This document shows, piece after piece, positions 16,673 through 25,735 of a stretch of 64,000 bases of DNA. This DNA comes from Haloechinothrix alba (GTDB lineage: Bacteria > Actinomycetota > Actinomycetes > Mycobacteriales > Pseudonocardiaceae): NCBI RefSeq assembly GCF_900188115.1, contig NZ_FZNW01000016.1, positions 58,157 through 122,156 on the forward strand, written 5' to 3'. The translations under genes were made by a program, and so were the position numbers. Numbering within the stretch: position 1 is the first letter of the stretch; every line of letters begins with the position of its first letter. Under the pieces are notes generated by a model. It ran no database searches. It was given only the letters and a program-made list of their open reading frames with translations, and was not told the origin of the DNA.

Positions 16673-19575
16673 CCCTGACACACCGTGCTCCGGCGGAGCC
16701 CGAACAAACCCCCGAGCAGCGCACCGTCACGCTCACCATCGACGGCCGGAGCATCACGGTCCCCGAGGGAACCACGGTCTGGCAGGCTGCGCGTGAGCTG
16801 GGCATCGACATCCCTGCGCTGTGCCACGACGAGCGCTACGAGCCGGTCGGTGTCTGCCGGATGTGCGTCGTCGACACGGGCGGGCGGGCATTCGCGGCTT
16901 CGTGCGTGCGCCCGTGCGAGCCCGATATGGAGGTCACGACCTCCACCCCGGAGGTCGAGCAGAGCCGCCGCGTGCTCACCGAGCTGTTGGTGGTCGACCA
17001 GCCGGAGCGCGAGCACGACCCCAAGCAGACGACGACGGCCGACAACGAGCTCATCGCGGTGGCCGACGACTACGACGTCATCGGGGTCGACGACCTGTTC
17101 TCCGGTCCGGCCAAGGGCACCGACCATTCGAACCCGGTGATCGCGGTCGACCACGACGCATGCATCCTGTGCGACCGCTGTGTCCGGGCGTGCGACGACG
17201 TCCAGGGCAACGACGTCATCGGGCGCACAGGTAAGGGCTACGGCTCCCGGATCGCCTTCGACCTCAACGACCCTATGGGCGCGTCGTCCTGCGTGACCTG
17301 CGGCGAGTGCGTATCGGCCTGCCCGACGGGCGCGCTGACGAACAAGCCCATCAACAACATCCCGATCCAGCCGAAGGAGCAGCTCGACGCGGTCGACACC
17401 GTCTGCCCCTACTGCGGCGTGGGTTGCGCGCTGACCTACTACGTCGACCGCGAGCGCGGCGGCATCTCGTACGCCGAGGGTCGGGACCAGCCGGGAAACC
17501 AGAGCAGGCTCTGTGTCAAGGGCCGGTACGGCTGGGACTATGCCGCCTCCCCGCAGCGGCTGACGACACCGCTGATCCGGGTCGACGCGGCCTACCCGAA
17601 GGGGCCGCTCTCGGCCGATGTGAAGGAGGACAGCGGCGAGGACGGCGACGGAAAGCGCGGGCGCAAACCGGGCGGTCTCGTCCCCTACGAGGAGGTCATG
17701 CCGCACTTCCGGGAGGCCACATGGGACGAGGCGCTCGACCTTGTGGCGCGGCGGCTCGGCGAGATCTACGCCGAGAGCGGCTCCGACGGGATCGCGGGGT
17801 TCGGCTCGGCCAAGTGCTCGAACGAGGAAGGTTACCTGTTCCAGAAGCTGATCCGCACGGCGTTCCGTTCCAACAACGTCGACCACTGCACCCGGTTGTG
17901 CCACGCGTCCAGCGTGGCGGCCCTGTTCGAGGGCGTCGGTTCCGGCTCCGTGTCGACCACCTACGGCGACATCGCCAACGCCGACGTCGCGATCATCACA
18001 GGGAGCAACGCCACGGCCAACCACCCGGTGGCCTCATCGTTCTTCAAGCAGGCCCGGCGTGACGGCACCACGATCATCTACATCGACCCCCGGGCCGGTA
18101 CGGTCGCCGACCACGCCGACATCTTCTGCCAGCTCAAGCCGGGTACCGATGTCGCGCTGTACAACGGCATCATGCACGAGATCATCCGGCTGGACCTGGT
18201 CGACCACGACTTCGTCGCCGACCGGACGGCCAACTACGAGCAGCTTGCCAAGACGGTCGAGGCGTACCCGCCGGAACTGGCCGCGCAGATCACCGGCGTG
18301 GATGCCGAGACCATCCGCAGGATCGCTCGCATCTGGGGTGAGGCAGGCGCAGGCGTCATCTACTGGGGCATGGGTATCTCGCAGCACACCACCGGTACCG
18401 ACAACGCGCGCTGCCTGATCGCGATGTGCTCCATCACCGGCAACGTGGGCAGGCCCGGCACCGGCCTGCACCCGCTGCGCGGGCAGAACAACGTGCAGGG
18501 CGCCTCGGACGCGGGGCTGATCCCCATGTTCTACCCCAACTACCAGTCCGCATCGGACAGCGCGGCACGGCAGCGGTTCGAGCGGGCGTGGGGCGTGCAG
18601 CTCAACCCGAACAACGGGCTGACCGTCACCGAGGTCATGGCCTCCGTCCTCGACGGCGGCGTGCGGGGTATGTACATGCTCGGGGAGAACCCCTTCCTGT
18701 CCGACCCCAACATCAACAAGGTCCGCAAGGCGCTGGCCAAGCTCGACTTCCTCGTCGTGCAGGACATCTTCCTCACCGAGACGGCCGAGTTCGCCGACGT
18801 CATCCTGCCTGCCTCGTCGTACCTGGAGAAGGACGGCACCTACACCAACACCGACCGCCGTGTGCAACGCGGACGTACCGTGTTCGACCCGCCCGGCCAG
18901 GCCCGTGTCGACTGGCAGATCGTGCAGGACATCGCGCAGCGCCTCGGCCTCGGCTGGGACTACCGCTCCCCGCGTGAGGTGTTCGAGGAAATGGTCGAGC
19001 TGATGCCCGACTACGCGAACCTGACCTACGACAACCTCGGCTCGACCGGCAAGCTCTACCCCAACCCCGACCCGGAGCACGAGGACGGGACCGTGGTGCT
19101 GTTCGACGACAGGTTCAACACCTCGGACGGGCTCGCACACCTGGTGCCCGCCGAGTGGCTGCCCGGCAAGGAGCTACCGGACGAGGAGTACCCCTACGTC
19201 CTCAACACGGGCCGGCTGCTCGAGCACTGGCACACCGGGTCGATGACGCGGCGTTCCTACGCGCTGGACTCCATCGCGCCGCGCGCGGAAGCCTATGTTC
19301 ATCCCGGCGACGCCGCCGAGCTCGGGCTGACCGACGGCGGCCGCGCCAGGGTGGTCTCCCGGCGCGGGGAGATCGAGCTGCACGTCAAGGTCTCCCACAG
19401 GGAGGCACGCGGCAACGTATTCATCCCGTTCCACTTCCGGGAGGCCGCCGCGAACCTGCTCACGATCGACGAGATCGACCCTACGGGCAAGATTCCCGAG
19501 TTCAAGTTCTGCGCCGTGCGGATCGTCCCCGTGGCCGACCGCGAGAGCGCCCCAGCCGGAGGGAGCACAGCGTGA
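16669..19575 (+). CDS. fdhA: NAD-dependent formate dehydrogenase, alpha subunit
   Basis: 968 aa catalytic subunit oxidising formate to CO2. In order: NuoG-like 2Fe-2S domain (Cys52, 63, 66, 79), His-Cys region and two ferredoxin-type 4Fe-4S clusters (CILCDRCVRAC from Cys165; CVTCGECVSAC from Cys208), then the molybdopterin domain with its own cluster (CPYCGVGC from Cys246, and Cys282). The active-site ligand is Cys411 in DHCTRLCHASSV, so this is a cysteine, not selenocysteine, enzyme. A charged loop (about 315-340) precedes HFREATWDEALD. Size and the partner FdhB match the tungsten FDH1 of Methylorubrum extorquens better than the multi-subunit Fds type. fdhB overlaps its stop. Confidence 0.95.
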   Translation: MTLTHRAPAEPEQTPEQRTVTLTIDGRSITVPEGTTVWQAARELGIDIPALCHDERYEPVGVCRMCVVDTGGRAFAASCVRPCEPDMEVTTSTPEVEQSRRVLTELLVVDQPEREHDPKQTTTADNELIAVADDYDVIGVDDLFSGPAKGTDHSNPVIAVDHDACILCDRCVRACDDVQGNDVIGRTGKGYGSRIAFDLNDPMGASSCVTCGECVSACPTGALTNKPINNIPIQPKEQLDAVDTVCPYCGVGCALTYYVDRERGGISYAEGRDQPGNQSRLCVKGRYGWDYAASPQRLTTPLIRVDAAYPKGPLSADVKEDSGEDGDGKRGRKPGGLVPYEEVMPHFREATWDEALDLVARRLGEIYAESGSDGIAGFGSAKCSNEEGYLFQKLIRTAFRSNNVDHCTRLCHASSVAALFEGVGSGSVSTTYGDIANADVAIITGSNATANHPVASSFFKQARRDGTTIIYIDPRAGTVADHADIFCQLKPGTDVALYNGIMHEIIRLDLVDHDFVADRTANYEQLAKTVEAYPPELAAQITGVDAETIRRIARIWGEAGAGVIYWGMGISQHTTGTDNARCLIAMCSITGNVGRPGTGLHPLRGQNNVQGASDAGLIPMFYPNYQSASDSAARQRFERAWGVQLNPNNGLTVTEVMASVLDGGVRGMYMLGENPFLSDPNINKVRKALAKLDFLVVQDIFLTETAEFADVILPASSYLEKDGTYTNTDRRVQRGRTVFDPPGQARVDWQIVQDIAQRLGLGWDYRSPREVFEEMVELMPDYANLTYDNLGSTGKLYPNPDPEHEDGTVVLFDDRFNTSDGLAHLVPAEWLPGKELPDEEYPYVLNTGRLLEHWHTGSMTRRSYALDSIAPRAEAYVHPGDAAELGLTDGGRARVVSRRGEIELHVKVSHREARGNVFIPFHFREAAANLLTIDEIDPTGKIPEFKFCAVRIVPVADRESAPAGGSTA

Positions 19576-21263
19576 CTGCGGAGGTCCACCCCAAGCAGGA
19601 CAAGGTCCCCGGTGTCGAGGCCCGGGCCGGGAAGTTCCCCGGCCCGAGCCTGATCCCGATGCTCAAGGAGATACAGGACCGGTGTGGCTGGCTGCCGCGG
19701 GAGGAACTGGAGGCACTCGCACGGCGGCAACGGCGCCCGCTGTACGAGATCGAAGGCCTGGTCACCTTCTACCCGCACTTCAGGACCGAACCGCCGACCG
19801 GGATGACCGTCGGCGTCTGCCACGACCTCACGTGCTGGTTGAAGGGCGCCGACGAGCGGATCAAGCACCTGCACGAGCAGTACGACGGCGAGAGTGACGT
19901 CGAGGTCACCGAGGTCTCCTGCCCCGGTCGCTGCGACATCGCCCCCGCCGCGACGGTGGACGACCGGCCGGGCAGGGTCGAGGACGTCGCCGAGCTCGTC
20001 GAGCAGCGGCGGCAGGGAAGCACGGAGCCGGGTGCCACGGTCGCCTACGCTCCCCGGGGCGGCTGGCCGAACGACCCGTACACGCGACGCGACGAGCACT
20101 ACGGCACGCTCAGGGCGCTGCTTTCCGGAGAGATCGCTCCCGAGACGGTCATCGGCAACCTGAAGGACTCCGGCCTGCGTGGCATGGGGGGTGCCGGCTT
20201 TCCCACCGGCAAGAAGTGGGAGATCGTGCGCGCTCAGGACACCGGCGTCAAGTACGCCATCTGCAACGCGGACGAGTCCGAGCCCGGCACGTTCAAGGAC
20301 CGCCAGCTCCTCGCGGAGCAGCCCCATCTCGTGCTCGAGGGCATGCTCATGGGAATGGTCGTCGCGGGCGCCGAAGAGGGAACGGTCTTCATCCGGCACG
20401 AATACGGCCCCGAGGAAGGGGTGCTGGACGCCGAGATCCGGCACCTGCACGACATCGGGCTGCTCGGTGACGACGTTCTCGGCAGCGGGCAGCGGCTGAG
20501 CCTGGACATCTTCACCTCGCCAGGTGGCTACATCCTCGGCGAGGAGACCGCCCTGATCGAGTGCATGGAGGGTCACCGCGGCGAACCCCGGAACAAACCC
20601 CCGTTCCCCGGCGTCTACGGGCTGTGGGGCAAGCCCACCCTGATGAACTCGGTCGAGACCTTCGCCGACGTTCCGATCATCGCCTCCCGCGGCGCGAGCT
20701 GGTGGGTGGAGCAGGGCACCAACGGCAGCGGCGGGCTGAAGTTCTTCGCGGTCTCCGGACACGTCGAACACCCGGGTGTCTACTGTGTACCGATGGGTAC
20801 CACGATCCGGGAGCTGCTCGACCTCGCGGGCGGCGTCGCTGGCGGGGCCGGGCTCCACGCGGTCCAGCCGGGAGGCGCATCGTCCGACTTCCTCGGTCCC
20901 GAGCACCTCGACGTGCCGATGGACTTCGGCACCCTTGCCGAAGCGGGATCGATGCTGGGTTCCGGCGCGATGGTGGTCATCGCCGAGGGAACCGACGCGC
21001 TCGCTGCCGCGACCAACGTGCTGAGGTTCTTCCGCAACGAGTCCTGCGGCAAGTGCGTACCGTGCAGGGCGGGCTCGACCAAGGCCCACGACCTGCTCAC
21101 CGACACGCTGCACAACGGCGGTGAGCTCGACGACGCGCGCAAGGCCCGGCTGCGCGAGCTCGAGATGGTCATGCGCAAGACCTCGATCTGCGGGCTGGGA
21201 CAGGTCGCCATGGGGCCCGTCGTCAGCGTCCTGAACCGCGAGGAACCCGGCGCGCAATCGTGA
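19572..21263 (+). CDS. fdhB: NAD-dependent formate dehydrogenase, beta subunit (NuoE-NuoF fusion)
   Basis: 563 aa diaphorase subunit that passes electrons to NAD. Residues 1-150 are NuoE-like with a 2Fe-2S site (CHDLTC and CPGRC). The rest is NuoF-like: GMGGAGFPTGKKW (NAD site), NADESEPGTFKDR (FMN site), GGYILGEETALIE, and the 4Fe-4S ligands in ESCGKCVPCRAG with SICGLGQ. The start GTG overlaps the fdhA stop (GTGA). Such a fused two-subunit arrangement is the one known for tungsten FDH1 of methylotrophs. It is the only obvious NAD-linked acceptor for the neighbouring AOR too. Confidence 0.94.
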   Translation: MTAEVHPKQDKVPGVEARAGKFPGPSLIPMLKEIQDRCGWLPREELEALARRQRRPLYEIEGLVTFYPHFRTEPPTGMTVGVCHDLTCWLKGADERIKHLHEQYDGESDVEVTEVSCPGRCDIAPAATVDDRPGRVEDVAELVEQRRQGSTEPGATVAYAPRGGWPNDPYTRRDEHYGTLRALLSGEIAPETVIGNLKDSGLRGMGGAGFPTGKKWEIVRAQDTGVKYAICNADESEPGTFKDRQLLAEQPHLVLEGMLMGMVVAGAEEGTVFIRHEYGPEEGVLDAEIRHLHDIGLLGDDVLGSGQRLSLDIFTSPGGYILGEETALIECMEGHRGEPRNKPPFPGVYGLWGKPTLMNSVETFADVPIIASRGASWWVEQGTNGSGGLKFFAVSGHVEHPGVYCVPMGTTIRELLDLAGGVAGGAGLHAVQPGGASSDFLGPEHLDVPMDFGTLAEAGSMLGSGAMVVIAEGTDALAAATNVLRFFRNESCGKCVPCRAGSTKAHDLLTDTLHNGGELDDARKARLRELEMVMRKTSICGLGQVAMGPVVSVLNREEPGAQS

Positions 21264-21282
21264 ACGAAGGAACGGGTCCACT

Positions 21283-22509
21283 GTGAGCGGCAGGGAGTTC
21301 TTCACCGCGTTGCCGGTATCCGAGGCGCTTGCCGGGTTCCGGCCGGGCAGGCGCACCGGCACCGAGCGTGTCGACCGCGCCGACGCGCTCGGGCGCGTAC
21401 CGGCGTCCCCGGTCACCTCGCGGGCCGCACTTCCCGGGTTCACCCGCTCGACCGTGGACGGGTACGCGGTACGTGCCGCCGATACGCACGGCGCGAGCGA
21501 GGCGTTACCTGCCTACTTCGACGTGGCCGGTTCCGTGCGGATGGGAGCTCCGGCAGGGGTCGCTGTCGGGCACGGTACGGCGGTCGCGGTACCGACGGGG
21601 GCGGCCCTTCCGGAGGGCGCCGACGCTGTGCTCATGGTGGAGCACACCCAGCAGACCATGCCGGGGATGATCGAGGCGAGCCGTCCCGTCGCGGTGGGCG
21701 ACGGGACGGTCCGCGCCGACGAGGACGTCGCCGCCGACGACGAGCTCGCCCCCGCAGGCCGCCCGTTGCGCGCCCAGGACCTCGGGTTGCTGGCCGCAGC
21801 AGGCACCGGCGTCGTCGAGGTACGCGCGAAGCCACGGGTCGGCATCATCTCCACCGGGGACGAGGTCGTGCCGCCCGAGACCGAGCAGCTGCTCGCAGGC
21901 CAGGTCCGCGACGCCACCACGTCCGCGCTGGCCGGCCTGGTCGTCGACGCCGGGGGCACCCCGTGCCCGCGCGGCATCGTGCCGGACGACGCGGGTGTGC
22001 TGACCAGGACGCTGGACAAGGCTGTCCAGGAGTGCGACGTGGTCGTGGTCTCGGCAGGCTCGTCGGTCGGCGCGCGCGACGAGACGGTGGCCGCGGTGGA
22101 GGCACTCGGCGAACCGGGGGTGTTCTGCCACGGGCTGGCCATCAAACCGGGTAAGCCCACGTTGCTCGCGCAGGCAGGCGAGGTCCCGATCATCGGGCTT
22201 CCCGGCAACCCGCTGTCGGCGCTGGTCGTGTTCCGCCTGGTCGGTGTCCCCATCGTGCGCCGGGTCGGAGGTGTCACCATGCCACCGGCCGAGCCGAGTA
22301 CCACCGCGGAGCTCGCGCGCCGGGTGGCCTCGGCCGCGGGCAGGCTCGACGTGGTGCAGGTACGCGTGCAGGATGGCCGGGCGGTACCGCTGTTCGGAGC
22401 TTCCGCCCTGCTGTCGTTACTGACCACAGCGGACGGTTACGTTGTGATCGACGAGTCGGCCACCGGTCTCGACGAGGGTCAGCACGTCACGGTGACGCTG
22501 TACAGGTGA
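21283..22509 (+). CDS. moeA: molybdopterin molybdenumtransferase MoeA (paralogue 1)
   Basis: 408 aa enzyme that inserts molybdate or tungstate into adenylylated molybdopterin. MoeA_N signature FTRSTVDGYAVRA, the MoCF-binding STGDEVV, SAGSSVGARDE and AIKPGKPTLL, GLPGNPLSALVVF are all intact, with the C-terminal domain IV complete. GTG start 21283 follows fdhB by 19 bp, with AAGGAA about 10 nt upstream, so it is probably in the same operon as mobA-aor-fdhAB. Confidence 0.93.
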   Translation: MSGREFFTALPVSEALAGFRPGRRTGTERVDRADALGRVPASPVTSRAALPGFTRSTVDGYAVRAADTHGASEALPAYFDVAGSVRMGAPAGVAVGHGTAVAVPTGAALPEGADAVLMVEHTQQTMPGMIEASRPVAVGDGTVRADEDVAADDELAPAGRPLRAQDLGLLAAAGTGVVEVRAKPRVGIISTGDEVVPPETEQLLAGQVRDATTSALAGLVVDAGGTPCPRGIVPDDAGVLTRTLDKAVQECDVVVVSAGSSVGARDETVAAVEALGEPGVFCHGLAIKPGKPTLLAQAGEVPIIGLPGNPLSALVVFRLVGVPIVRRVGGVTMPPAEPSTTAELARRVASAAGRLDVVQVRVQDGRAVPLFGASALLSLLTTADGYVVIDESATGLDEGQHVTVTLYR

Positions 22510-22590
22510 CCGCGATGAGAGCAGGTTCCCGCACGCGCCCGCCCGCCCTCGAGGTGCGGGCGGCGGATCGGCCAGGGTAGGTTGGCGACC

Positions 22591-24540
22591 GTGCAGGACA
22601 GCCCGTTCATCAGCGACGTTCCCGCAGAGTCGGCCATCCAGGCATGGCGTCGGGCCTGCCTGTCGCATGGATGTGCCGAGCGGACCGACACCGTCACGGT
22701 GGCACTGGCCGATGCGGTCGGGCGGGTGACTGCCGAGCCCGTCTGGGCCAACCGCTCCTCCCCCGTCGGCGACGTGGCGGCGATGGACGGCATCGCCGTA
22801 CGCGCACGGGATACGCACGGCGCCAGCGAGACCACCCCGCTGTGGCTGGCGCCCGGCTCCTACGAGGTCGTCGACACCGGCGACCCGATGCCGGAGCAAC
22901 GCGACGCGGTCATCATGCGCGAGCACGTGCACTACGTCGCCAGCGGCTCAGGTGAGAGTGCCGAGATCCTGGCGGCGGTCCCGCCTTACCACAACGTCCG
23001 TTCCATCGGTGAGGACGTCAGTGCCGGTGAGCTGCTGCTACCCGAAGGACACCGGCTCCGGCCGGTCGACGTCGCCGCCGCTGCGGCCGCCGGGGCGACG
23101 GAGCTGACCGTGCGGCGCACACCGCGGGTGGCTGTCATCCCGACCGGGGACGAGATCGTTCCGATCGGGTCCCCGCCACGGCAGGACGAGATCGTCGACA
23201 CCAACTCCCTCATGCTGGCCGCGCAGGCACGCGAAGCCGGCTGCGAGGCGTGGACCACAGCCGTCCAGCCCGATGACACCGGCCGCATCGGTGCGGCGGT
23301 ACGCGACGCCTCGGCCACGGCCGACCTGGTCATCGTCATCGCCGGTTCGAGCGCGGGTCGTGACGACTACACCGCCAGGGTGATCTCCGAGCAGGGCACA
23401 CTCGCGGTGCACGGCGTGGCGGTACGACCCGGCCACCCCGTCGTCCTCGGCGCCGTCGATGCCGCACCGGTGATCGGCGTGCCGGGTTACCCGGTGTCGG
23501 CGGCACTGACCTTCGACATCTTCGCCGCACCGATGCTCGCCGAGCTCGAGGGCGCTGCGCCGCCGCACCGGCCCGAGACACGCGCGCGACTGGCCAGGAA
23601 GCTCCCGTCGGTGGTCGGCATGGACGACTGGGTGCGGGTGCGCCTCGGCTCGGTCGGCGGAACGGTGGTCGCGACCCCGCTTCCGCGCGGCGCGGGTGTG
23701 CTGACCTCACTCGTCCGAGCGGACGGGCTGCTGTTCGTCCCCGCTGCCGTCGAAGGACACCACCCGGGCGAGGAGGTATCGGTTCAGCTGCTGCGCCGGT
23801 ACCCGGAGATCGAACGCACGATCGTGGCAATCGGGTCCCACGATCTCGTACTCGACCTGGCAGCCAACGCGCTGCGGTCCAGCGACCCCACGCTGACGCT
23901 CGCGTCGTCCAATGTGGGCTCGCTCGGGGGGCTCGTGGCGTTGCGGGACGGGCTGTGCCATATCGCGGGATCACACCTGCTCCACCCGTCCACCGGCGAG
24001 TACACGCTCCCCTACCTCGACGAGATGATGCCCGATCGCGAGCTCGCCGTCGTGCGTCTCGTGCATCGCGACCAGGGACTGCTCGTCCCGCCCGGTAACC
24101 CGCACGGCATCACCGGCCTGCACGACCTCGTCGAGCGGGACCTGTCGTACGTGAACAGGCAGCGCGGCGCGGGAACCAGGATGCTGCTCGACCACGAACT
24201 GCACTGCCGCGAGATCGACCCGCAGCGCATCAGCGGGTACGCGCGGGAGGAGCCGACGCACCTCGCCGTGGCCGCCGCCGTATCGGCGGGCCGCGCGGAC
24301 TGCGGGCTCGGGATCCTGGCTGCCGCGCGGGCGTTCGGCCTCGACTTCGTCCCTGTCGCCCAGGAGCCTTACGACCTCGTCCTGGACGCGAACACCCTGG
24401 ACGACCCGCTGCTGGCTCCCCTGTGGGAGCTGCTCGACTCCCCCGCCTTCCAGGCGTCCATCCGCGAGCTCGGCGGCTACGACACCGAGGAGACCGGCCG
24501 GGTTGTTCATCGCTCGGGCCGCGCACGGCCTGCCACGTGA
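22591..24540 (+). CDS. MoeA paralogue 2 fused to a PBP-like substrate-binding domain
   Basis: 649 aa. Residues 1-400 are MoeA-like: SPVGDVAAMDGIAVRA, IPTGDEIV, IAGSSAGRDDYT, VRPGHPVVLG and GVPGYPVSAALTF. The usual PGKP lysine is His here, as in other PBP-fused MoeA proteins. Residues 405-649 form a PBP-like domain (periplasmic-binding-protein fold, Pfam PBP_like type) with LRDGLCHIAGSHLLHP, VPPGNPHGITGLHDL, NRQRGAGTRMLLD and ADCGLGILAAARAFGLDFVP. That domain may sense or deliver the oxyanion. GTG 22591 (or TTG 22582) follows GGTAGG. A second MoeA next to W enzymes fits metal-specific insertion, an inference. Confidence 0.88.
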   Translation: MQDSPFISDVPAESAIQAWRRACLSHGCAERTDTVTVALADAVGRVTAEPVWANRSSPVGDVAAMDGIAVRARDTHGASETTPLWLAPGSYEVVDTGDPMPEQRDAVIMREHVHYVASGSGESAEILAAVPPYHNVRSIGEDVSAGELLLPEGHRLRPVDVAAAAAAGATELTVRRTPRVAVIPTGDEIVPIGSPPRQDEIVDTNSLMLAAQAREAGCEAWTTAVQPDDTGRIGAAVRDASATADLVIVIAGSSAGRDDYTARVISEQGTLAVHGVAVRPGHPVVLGAVDAAPVIGVPGYPVSAALTFDIFAAPMLAELEGAAPPHRPETRARLARKLPSVVGMDDWVRVRLGSVGGTVVATPLPRGAGVLTSLVRADGLLFVPAAVEGHHPGEEVSVQLLRRYPEIERTIVAIGSHDLVLDLAANALRSSDPTLTLASSNVGSLGGLVALRDGLCHIAGSHLLHPSTGEYTLPYLDEMMPDRELAVVRLVHRDQGLLVPPGNPHGITGLHDLVERDLSYVNRQRGAGTRMLLDHELHCREIDPQRISGYAREEPTHLAVAAAVSAGRADCGLGILAAARAFGLDFVPVAQEPYDLVLDANTLDDPLLAPLWELLDSPAFQASIRELGGYDTEETGRVVHRSGRARPAT

Positions 24541-24574
24541 GGCGCTACCTCTATGCGCACCACAGCAATAACTG

Positions 24575-24590
24575 TATACTGTATTCGTTA
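24575..24590 (+). promoter_or_regulatory. ATACTGTAT operator/-10 region before tupABC
   Basis: In an AT-rich island just after moeA2, TATACT (24575-24580) is a good -10 and overlaps the palindromic core ATACTGTAT (24576-24584). The same core, on the other strand ATACAGTAT, lies over the -10 of the GntR gene. A convincing -35 is missing. Transcription from here would run through the PBP remnant into tupABC. Confidence 0.5.
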
Positions 24591-24644
24591 CACACGTGGT
24601 ACAGGAGCTCGCGAACGCCGTCGCGAGCGACGCCCCGGCCACAG

Positions 24645-24917
24645 GGCGACCTGGCCGACTCCCATATCGGGGTCGCGGTGGCCGTCTCGAGCGGCGCGGC
24701 CGACGCCGGTCTGGCCGTGCGCGCGGCTGCCACGGCGGTCGACACCGACTTCGTCCCCGTCGGCCACGAGGACTTCGAGCTGGCCGTCAACCCGGATGCC
24801 ACGGCCGCACTGGCACCGCTGCTCGACGTGCTGGCAACACGCTCGTTCCGGAAGCGACTATCCATGATGGCCGGATATGACTTCTGCCGGACAGGTGCGT
24901 TCAGGGAGGCGACATGA
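24645..24917 (+). pseudogene. orphan C-terminal fragment of a PBP-like domain
   Basis: About 90 codons read SHIGVAVAVSSGAADAGLAV, then DTDFVPVGHEDFELAVNP and MMAGYDFCRTG. They align with the last 85 residues of the PBP-like domain of the preceding MoeA fusion (THLAVAAAVSAGRADCGLGI, LDFVPVAQEPYDLVLD). The N-terminal part is missing; upstream codons in this frame are not domain-like, and a related stretch lies in another frame (24597 on), suggesting truncation plus frameshift. Its stop overlaps the tupA ATG (ATGA), so the ancestor was translationally coupled to the transporter, perhaps as its regulator or as an earlier MoeA-PBP copy. Confidence 0.65.
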
Positions 24918-25735
24918 GAATGCGGTGGGCCGGTATCGGCTCGGCAATCGTACTGACGGTGGCGGCAGGGTGCGCATCGGGCTCGGCCGGGGGCGAGGCC
25001 AGTGGCCCCATGGTGCTGGCGACGACCACGAGCACGCAGAACTCCGGGCTGCTCGACGCGGTACTGCCCGACTTCGAGTCGACGACCGGGTGTACGGCAA
25101 AGACGGTGGCCGTCGGATCGGGTCAGGCCATGGCGATGGGTGAGCGTGGCGAGGCCGATGCGGTGCTCGTGCACTCGCCGGAGGCGGAAGAGCGGTTCAT
25201 GGAACAGGGGCACGGCTCCCTCCGGGAGCCGGTGATGCACAACGACTTCGTCCTGGTCGGACCACCGGGAGATCCGGTGGACCTGGACGGCTCAGGAAGC
25301 GCAGCCGAGGCGATGCGGCGGATCGCCGAGGAGGGCGCGGCGTTCGCGTCCCGGGCCGACGACTCCGGAACCCACGCCAAGGAGCTGTCCCTGTGGGAGG
25401 AGGCGGGAACCGAGCACTCCGGGTCGGCATACATCGAGACGGGTCAGGGTATGGGCGAGACACTGACGATCGCGAGCCAGCGGCAGGCTTACACATTGAC
25501 GGATCGCGGCACGTTCCTCGCAACGTCCGGACTGGACTCCGAGATCGCGTTCGAGGGCACCGACGACCTCCGCAACGACTATCACGTGATCGTCGTCGAC
25601 GGCGAGAGCGTCAACAGCGGCTGCGCCGAGGCGTTCGCCGAGTGGATCCGCGACGAACCCACCCAGGAAGCCATCGCCGAGTTCGGCACCGAGGAATACG
25701 GGGAGCCGCTGTTCTTCCCGGACGCGGTGGACTGA
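24914..25735 (+). CDS. tupA: tungstate ABC transporter, substrate-binding lipoprotein TupA
   Basis: 273 aa. A lipoprotein signal peptide ends at VLTVAAGC (lipobox Cys about residue 20). The mature part begins with VLATTTSTQNSGLLDAVLP, the TTTS oxyanion-binding motif characteristic of TupA, followed by VGSGQAMAMGERGEADAVLV and DSGTHAKELSLW. TupA proteins bind tungstate with strong preference over molybdate. Start ATG 24914 with GGAGG upstream; ATG 24920 is an alternative. tupB overlaps its stop. Confidence 0.92.
   Translation: MRMRWAGIGSAIVLTVAAGCASGSAGGEASGPMVLATTTSTQNSGLLDAVLPDFESTTGCTAKTVAVGSGQAMAMGERGEADAVLVHSPEAEERFMEQGHGSLREPVMHNDFVLVGPPGDPVDLDGSGSAAEAMRRIAEEGAAFASRADDSGTHAKELSLWEEAGTEHSGSAYIETGQGMGETLTIASQRQAYTLTDRGTFLATSGLDSEIAFEGTDDLRNDYHVIVVDGESVNSGCAEAFAEWIRDEPTQEAIAEFGTEEYGEPLFFPDAVD

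Noticed and set aside
24423..24917. One continuous gene covering the moeA2 end and the PBP remnant
   Set aside because: The first half is an out-of-frame reading of moeA2 and the promoter region; only the part after about 24645 is domain-like.
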